From assembly GCA_014549065.1 (NCBI GenBank), contig JACDOX010000035.1, positions 145,335 to 209,334 on the forward strand: a stretch of 64,000 nucleotides of DNA, in the 5' to 3' direction. A program made the position numbers and the translations under genes. Positions 57,201 through 64,000 of this stretch are shown here, piece after piece. Under the pieces are notes generated by a model that had not been told where the DNA came from, ran no database searches, and worked only from the letters and a program-made list of their open reading frames with translations. The DNA is from Cardinalis cardinalis. Lineage: Eukaryota > Chordata > Aves > Passeriformes > Cardinalidae. Position 1 is the stretch's first letter. Each line of letters begins with the position of its first letter.

Positions 57201-57654
57201 ATTAGCACTGATGTAACACAGCAGGGAATCGAGAGCAGCAGCAGCTTCCTGGCCGTTATCTGATGCTGCTGATGGCCATGTGTGTGCCATGCTATGGTGT
57301 TATGTTTGTGCAGAACCTGAGATCAGGGGGGGTAGCAGCTGGCAAAAATGGGGGAAAAAAGGAAGAGAAGGGAATCTAGCTTAGCTTTNTTTACCCCCTG
57401 GTGCAAGTAGTGTCAGAAACATTCAAATGGTGTAATACATAAATTGAAAAATAAGTAGGAAGTGAGACTGATATATCAGCTTTCAGTCTAAAAGAGTATA
57501 CAGCTATATTTGCAAAATGAGCAGTTTTGTGTATTACCGGTCACACATGCTGTTTAATTTTCCTTGTTTTCCTGCTGTGCCTCTTCTCTTTCTCTCATGG
57601 GTGGATGTNAAATAAAGTGTCACTGGGAATCAATGTTAAATGCTCAGTACCTGT
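51211..57654. other. Intergenic segment, no gene seen
   Basis: Noncoding DNA. A slightly G+C-richer patch at 54.6-55.1 kb gives overlapping frames of 92-173 codons in all phases of both strands, which argues against any one being coding. No RNA gene or exon recognised. Confidence 0.55.
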
Positions 57655-58075
57655 TCTAGAATAGAATCATAGAATCATTGAGTTTGAAAAAGATCTCCAA
57701 GACTATTGATGATTGTACACCTAGCAAACAGTGCACCTGTCCAAGCCATGACCNGCCAGGAGAATACTGTGGGAAGCACTGTCCAGGGTTTTACTTGAAC
57801 TCCAGGTAGACAACATCCACAGCTTTTCCCTCATCCANTAGTCAGGTGGCCTGGTCACAAAAGGAGATCATGCTGGTCAAGCAGGACCTGCCTCCTGTAA
57901 CCCTGCGCTGGCTGGGCCAGATCCCCTGGCTGTGCGGTCCTGTCCTGTGTGGTGGCACTCAAGACCAGTCTGTAAATTTCCCCAGCACTGAGGTCAGGCT
58001 GATGGACCTGCGGGTGTCTTATTTGTTCACCTCCTCTCAGCTGGGGCCTCCCTGAATAAGCAGGACAGCAGGTAA
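57655..58075 (-). repeat. CR1 LINE fragment with reverse-transcriptase remnant
   Basis: Begins with AGAATAGAATCATAGAATCA, the reverse complement of the CR1 3' terminal repeats. Further right (57840-58030), the - strand resembles the CR1 ORF2 segment that reads around S-L-T-S-V-L-G-K-F and G-R-S-C-L-T in intact copies. It is frameshifted and degraded, with an internal deletion joining the 3' end to the RT part. Confidence 0.85.
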
Positions 58076-61000
58076 ATGATGGGAAGTGGCTTGGTGAGCC
58101 ACTTGGTGTTCAGATGTACCTGAAAGATTAGGACCTTATGATACAAGGTGCTGTGCAAACAAAAACTNCAGAATCTCTACTCTACAGTGTTCNTATTCTA
58201 ACTGACAAGGGGAAAAGAATTGTAAATGTAATTTTCCTGGTGTTTGTACACTCCTTGAAACAGTGGGGCCACCCTTATAAACCAAGTTAATATTAATAAT
58301 TCTTCATTTTCTGAAGAATGGTGTTACAGGGTGACTGTCTTGCTGTAACTGAAGCGCTGTAAAGCAGGTGTCTAGACAAAAATGTGAGCCTCCAGTTTCT
58401 TGGTGGAGTTTCAAGACAAGTAGATCTCTCTGCTGAGGTTTGCCACATCAGAAATGTTCAATGAAAGAAGGGGCTTGGGGCATTTTCCTAGCTTTAACTG
58501 CAAGATGCTATTTCCCTTGGCAGGTGACAGTAACTTCCTGTCCAGCTGTTTCACTCTCATGTAAAATAGGTGATTTGGAAACTTGCACTGCAGCAGCAGT
58601 GGAGGAAGAGCCTTGAGTTTTACAGATGCTGAGCAGAGGCAGTGACTCTTGCATCACATACGATGCACAAGAGGGAGATACTTTTAATGCTTCTTAATTT
58701 GTTAAATTAGAGGAATGTTCAGCCCTGTTTTCTTGATGCAGGTCTTAATTCTAGAGGTTGATTTTGTCCAGGGAATAAGTTCCTGCTCCTTACAGCACAG
58801 GCTGACTTTGGGTGGCGCTGGCAGCCCTGCAGCCATGCTCAGGCTATGGCACATGGAGGTGGCAGTTCTGTGTTTGGCCAAGGCAGAGATGCTGGCATCA
58901 ACCCTCAGCTGCCGTTCAGCTCAAGCCAACAACTGCATCAGGGTGTACTTCAAGCTGTTCTGACTGGGAAAAAACTATTAGATCAGTGCATGTTGTGTTT
59001 TATACTAAGCCTTTCATGCCATCCCCAATATCGCAAGTCAGCGGGATGCTTGCGAATGAGCAGCAATGTTTGATCTGGGCCTGTAATTTTGTTAACCGTT
59101 TCCCCTTATTTTAATTTACATTTGGGTGATTCTGTGAGAAACTATAGTGGAATTTAATAACACTAATATTAAAAAACCAATATCAGGTCTGCATATTTCA
59201 ATCTGATTAGTAGTTTTTCTCTTGATTAAATTATGCATTTTTAATGCAAGCCCTTCATTTGTCTGCNATAACATGGCACTGTAACCCTCTGTGTAAAGCG
59301 AGCACAATTTAGTGCCCTTTTTGCTCCTGCTGGTCCTGGATGCAAATTTCCTTGTTTCTCAGTAATCTCTTCTCTGTATCCATCATAGCACTTGCCATTG
59401 CTTGCCTAGAATAAAAGGTCATTGTAAATCCTGATTACTCTTGAAAGTTGCTCACAAATTTATTTCCTAGGCTTGATATATTTCATCCTCTTGCACGTCA
59501 GAAATAGATTTAATCAAACATGAGAATTTGTCTGGGAGAAATAGTTCATGATTCTTTTTCTTTGTGTGGCTTTTTTTTTCTCCCCATATAAAATGGTTTC
59601 CCCAATCCCTCTAATTTAAACTGTTTTTCTTTTTAGTTTGGAGAGCTGATGCAGAATTGTTATTCTTTGTCAAAATATTTCTTTTTTCTTTTTATTTTTT
59701 GCAGGGGATGCAGACAAGAATTCACTCTGCACCTCACTGTAACATTTCAGTGATTCTCCAAAGTCACCAAAACCACACCAAAAGTGTGATTAAAATGGTA
59801 ACAAGAGAGTTCAGGATTGCATCACAGTCAGTAGCAAAAGGTGTGTTGGGTTCAGTGACACCAGGACATCTTGCTGCTGGGTTATTTGGTAAGTACATCT
59901 TGTTCCTGACGCCCTCAAGATTTATTTGGTATATTTTTTTTTTGTATATTTTTTTGTGCGAGGTTGATTGCAAGTTTTGCCTTTTCCACATAAAGAAACG
60001 AAGGTGGTACCCCGTTCACCTCTTTTTGGCTATCTCATCAAAAACTTATATTGATCTGGAGAGCTGTGAAAAAGGGATGGCTGGGGCCTCAGAACCAATC
60101 TGACCTGCTTTTATCTTAATTTTTAAACAGTCTTAAAATTTTCTTTCTTCTTTAGTTTTGCTGACTGCTAGGAGGCGACAGTCCTGTTTGCTACCACTCT
60201 TATGTATTTTTCACTACCCTGTGTCTGCACAGGAGTAAGCCAGCATGATGAGCATCAGCTACCATTCTTGTTTTAAAAAACTTATAAGATAATGCTGTTC
60301 TCACAATGTAGTCTGACTATAATTTTCCAAACACCAGGCAAAGTGCTGGGCTGTGAACTTAAACCCACAGAGAAAAAAAAAAAAAAAAAAGAAAAATATG
60401 TTCCACCAGAAGATTCACAGCCAGCTTTAGTGTTATAATAATTTGATATCCTTCTTACCATGGATCCGTGATTTGTTTGCTTTTCCAAGCAGGACTGTTT
60501 CCCCNCCTCTTTTCCCTTATATTCTCTCATATTCATGTTTATCAGCTACACACAGAAATAAAACTGCTTTATGGTGAATACCCTCATTAATGTGCTTTAA
60601 ACACTGTTGACTTTAAAACGATCCACTCCAGAGCTCCAAAGGCATTTTCGAGATTAAAAGTATCATTCCCCTTTTAGCACAAACAATGTGAAGGCACCAG
60701 GTAGAAGGCAGAGATAGTGGAAAACCATTTCCAAAGCTGAAAGGGATTCANGAGATTTAGCTGCAGCCTATCCAGCTTAAAATAAAGTTACAGCCCTGTC
60801 CTTTCCTGTGGCTCACATCTCTGACAGCAAACGTCATTAAAGCCGTAGGGAGAGGCATCGCTGCTTCCTCTGAATTGCTGAAAGTCAACGACCAAGAAAA
60901 TAATGCCAACTAATGCATCCCCTCTGGGGCCCAGTCCTTTAGTGGATTTTTGTTTGTTTTTTTTTTTTTTTTTTTTCCCCTCAATTTGGGCAGGGAGCAC

Positions 61001-61439
61001 TGTGAAGGGGAAACTGTGAATCAGGCAGAGATGTCTCTGGGTACTGGATATAGATCTTGTCAAAATTTAGACCTTGCCCTGGCTCTGAGGATTCAGGTAG
61101 TTTTCTGAAGGCACTAAGTGCCATTTAAACTTTCAGATGTTTTAAATCAACTTCCCAATGTGTATCAGCATGATCTCCTACCTCATTTACCTGCAATGAG
61201 CCTTGAACTTAATTCTGCACACAGATATGCCTGAACTGCCTTTGCTTTCATGTTCAGTTTCACTCTTACTAAAAAAACAAAAAGGCAAATTATTCCCTTC
61301 GTTGTCAGACCACATTTGGGGACTTCGATACTCAGCCCAGCTTTACTGCATAGAAGTCTCCCTTCTTTTTGTGTTTGTGGAAGAACTTGGCTCGTGGTCC
61401 TTTCTGCAAGCCAGAGCTCCAGGCTCTCAAAAACTCACC
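58076..61439. other. Intergenic segment, no gene seen
   Basis: AT-rich noncoding DNA. Contains an A run at about 60369-60388 and a T run at about 60957-60975. The stretch 60590-60930 is less repetitive and could be conserved noncoding DNA, but that cannot be judged without alignment. Confidence 0.5.
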
Positions 61440-62527
61440 TCTGCTTCTCTGCAGTTGGAATTCAGGTGCCTACCAAAGCCATTCTATCAGTCCCCACCTC
61501 AGCCGGACAGGGAAGAAGAAATATATCAAAAGCCTGATGAGTTGAGATGAGGACAGTGAGAAATCCACTCAGCAATTACCATCACAAGCAGAACAGATGT
61601 AACTTGCAGAAAAATTTAACATTGCAAATCAAATCAGAGTAGGATAATGAAAATAAAAACTAAATCTTGAAAAACCTTCCCCCATCTTTCATCCTTCCTG
61701 GACTTAACTTTACTCCCAAATTTTCTACCTCCAGCCATGTGGAGGGATGGGATTGTGGTCAGTTCATCACATTCTCTCTGCTGCTCCTTCCTCTTCAGGG
61801 GGAAGAGTCCTCTCACTCTTCCCCAGCTCCAGAATGGGGTCCCTCCTACAGGAGACAGTCTTTCATGATCTTTTGGCAGCATGAGCCTTTCCCATGGGCT
61901 GGAGCTCTTCACAAACTGCTCCAGTGTAGGTTCCTTCCATGGGGTGCAGTCCCTCAGATGCAGACTGCTCCAGTGTGGGCTCCCTGTGGGGTGACAAGTC
62001 CTGCTACAAAACCTGCTCCAACACAGGCTCCTCTCTCCACAGGATGACAGGTCCTGCCAGGAGCCTGCTCCAGCATGAGCTTCTACAGGGTCACAGACTC
62101 CTTTGTGCATCCACCTGCTTGGGCATGGAGTCCTTCACGGGATCACTTCTTGTCCATGCGCCTCCCATGGGCTTCAGGGACACAGCTGCCTCACCATGGG
62201 CTGCAGGGGAATCTCAGCTCTGGTGCCTGGGACACTTCCTACCCCTCTTTCTGCACTGACCTGGGTATCTGCCGGGCTGTTCTCACATATTTTTGCTCTG
62301 GTTGCAATTGCTTTTGAGGTAATTTTCACCTCTTAAATCTGTCATCCCTGAGGTACTACTGTCACCACTGATGGGCTAAGCCTCATTCAGCAGTGGCTCT
62401 GTCTTGGAGCTGGCTGGGACAGACTCTGTTGGACATGGGGGAAGCTTCTGGCAGCTCCTCACAGAAGCCACCCCTGTAGCACACCCTCCTACTGTAGCCT
62501 GCCCAACCTGGCCATGCAAACCCAACA
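61440..62527 (-). mobile_element. Solo LTR of a songbird-type retrovirus-like element
   Basis: On the - strand it starts TGTTGGGTTTGCATGGCCAG at 62527 and ends near 61440 at CACCTGAATTCC. It shares both ends with the 46955-47440 copy but keeps the full middle, about 1.09 kb in all. The middle holds four degenerate units marked by CTGCTCCA at about 61916, 61965, 62013 and 62065 (period 48-52 bp). No second LTR or internal gag/pol sequence is visible, so it is called a solo LTR. Confidence 0.82.
61916..62110 (-). repeat. Degenerate ~50-bp tandem units inside the LTR
   Basis: CTGCTCCAGTGT-like cores recur at 61916, 61965, 62013 and 62065, each followed by a CTCC/CTTCC segment and a GTCCT or GTCAC block. 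The period is 48-52 bp with high divergence between units. Confidence 0.7.
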
Positions 62528-63905
62528 CATGCAATAATATTGCACTTTTAAGGGCTCCCTGCACAGCTGCTTCTGATTTTACCCCTGAGCCCATGTAGGT
62601 GAGCTGCAGAACCATTCCTGTGAATCAAAGCTGCCCGTTCCCATGGCTGCTCCCTGCTCCTGGTGCCGGCCATGCACGCTCAGAGCAATAAGGCAGCTGT
62701 CAGTGGCAGCCAGCCTTTGGGGATTAACCACACACATTTTGCTCCTGTAAAGCCTCTGCTAAGGATGCCATTCCACCATACATGTTTCAGTCAGTATCTC
62801 GGCACCACGGTTGTCTGTGTGGAAGAAGCCGAGGAACTATGACTGTGAAATTGTCTGCAGCTCTTGAGCACAGGAGGCAGCAAGTGGTTAATGGTTCCTT
62901 AGGCAGCCCTGGCAGATGTGTCAGGTTGCTTCGCAACTGCGCACCTCGCGGGAGAGCAGCGCGCGAAGCTCCCTCCTCCGAGTGTCCCCTCCTGTAATTA
63001 CTCCGTGGCATCATTTCTGTTGTGTCAGCAGCAACAGATGGACCAAGCACTATTTTGCAGGACTAACNACAAAGGAGGAAGACTGCAATTATGTGTCTGA
63101 TGATTCCCCAGGGTAGGCACGGGTCGTTTTGTGCAAGGCAAGAGAGTCTGAAAGAGGTGGGGTTATGATGAGTGTGGCCATGGAAGATGAAAGAGTGGAT
63201 AAAATTACCTTTCACCTTGTCTAGTGCTACTGTCTTATGTGACACTGCTTCCAGTCTTGCCTACAATGGGAATTCAAAAAGGGCAGCTGCAAAATGAAGC
63301 GTCCATTTGGCATTCAACTCATCGAGTTGTTCACTGCATGGTACATGTTGAGTGAGCAGATAAAGANGGGTGCAAGGCCACATTACTTTGATACCAACAA
63401 AACAGCCTCCTCTTCCTTAAGCTTGTAAAGAGCTCTGGGGAGCTCCCAGTCAGAGCTGAGTGCCTGGATTTTTACAGATCTAGGTTTAGGTGGAAAACTC
63501 CTGTAACTGTCTTTTAGATCCTACCCTAGAAAGAGAGAAATATTTTTTGAGACAGTCTAGCCTCTCTAACCCTGTATTAAAATAATTTTGTTGCCAAAGC
63601 CCTATTTACCAATTATCTATTTAATTTCTATGTTTACATTAAATGTATAATCAGATTATACATAAGCTGATTTATTCAAGGAGACAACTGAAAAAGATTA
63701 AACACTTCTGTGCTGGTCATATCCACANTGCAACAGCAAAACTCATGCCAGAACCCTATAGGAGAGGTAAGCAGTCCCTGTGCTGCCATCAATAATGCCA
63801 AACCTCATTTGTCAGGAAGACACTATGATGGCTGTGCACTGAGCAAGTCACACGTCAGCTGCCTCCAAGGCTCCAAGAAAATCCTACCAAAAAAACCCAA
63901 ATGAG
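62528..63905. other. Intergenic segment, no gene seen
   Basis: Noncoding. A CpG-containing patch at about 62920-62990 (CTTCGCAACTGCGCACCTCG and following) stands out from the surroundings. No exon, tRNA or other RNA gene recognised. Confidence 0.5.
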
Positions 63906-64000
63906 CCTTCCTTCCTTCCTTCCTTCCTTCCTTCCTTCCTTCCTTCCTTCCTTCCTTCCTTCCTTCCTTCCTTCCTTCCTTCCTTCCTTCCTTCCTTCCT
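63906..64000 (+). repeat. (CCTT)n microsatellite, runs off the window
   Basis: 95 bp of perfect CCTT repetition (nearly 24 units) without interruption to the last base. The true length is unknown. Confidence 0.99.

Noticed and set aside
61634..62336. Frames of 77-158 codons on both strands
   Set aside because: They lie wholly inside the solo LTR and follow its repeat units. Not host genes.
41040..64000. Exons of STAP1 or EPHA5, the genes near CENPC in human
   Set aside because: I read the frames on both strands and saw no PH, SH2, ephrin-receptor or kinase motif.
1..64000. tRNA, rRNA, snRNA genes or CRISPR arrays
   Set aside because: No tRNA A/B-box cloverleaf, snRNA core or spaced direct-repeat array was recognised. 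I could not run covariance models, so a divergent intronic snoRNA could be missed.

Overview
The window looks like nuclear DNA from a bird, probably a passerine. The genes are vertebrate, with short exons bounded by GT-AG introns. CR1 LINE fragments are scattered through it, and two LTRs at about 47 kb and 62 kb resemble a family I know from songbird genomes. No prokaryotic features are present. Many isolated single N bases suggest draft consensus sequence.

Layout. From 1 to 18,663 lie the last 25 coding exons of UBA6 (E1 enzyme for ubiquitin and FAT10), on the + strand, with about 829 residues readable in one continuous frame. The 5' part of the gene lies left of the window. From 18,664 to about 22,480 is UBA6 3'-flanking/UTR sequence. 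A CpG island at about 22,480-23,070 holds the promoter and first exon of CENPC (centromere protein C), also on the + strand. CENPC spans 22,740-41,039 with 18 coding exons joining into a 914-residue protein, close to the roughly 940 residues of the human protein. The rest (41,040-64,000) is gene-poor flanking DNA with no recognised coding exon. It holds CR1 fragments, two LTRs of one family in opposite orientation, a single unexplained 240-codon open frame, a possible distal CENPC 3' exon near 50.4 kb, and a TTCC microsatellite that runs off the right end.

The two genes are neighbours in the same orientation but act in different processes: UBA6 charges ubiquitin or FAT10 onto E2 enzymes, while CENPC is the inner-kinetochore scaffold joining CENP-A nucleosomes to the Mis12 complex. 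The CENPC promoter shows a CCAAT box, an NRF1-like palindrome and a CDE/CHR-like element, as expected for a G2/M-expressed kinetochore gene.

I found no new biological system. The most informative oddities are: a splice-donor-like sequence overlapping the CENPC stop codon with a matching distal acceptor and AATAAA; a possible alternative stop-containing CENPC exon at 27,290; the lack of a mammalian-type central nucleosome-binding motif in CENPC; and repeats (an inverted pair of about 500-bp LTR-like elements, and an LTR carrying an internal ~50-bp array).
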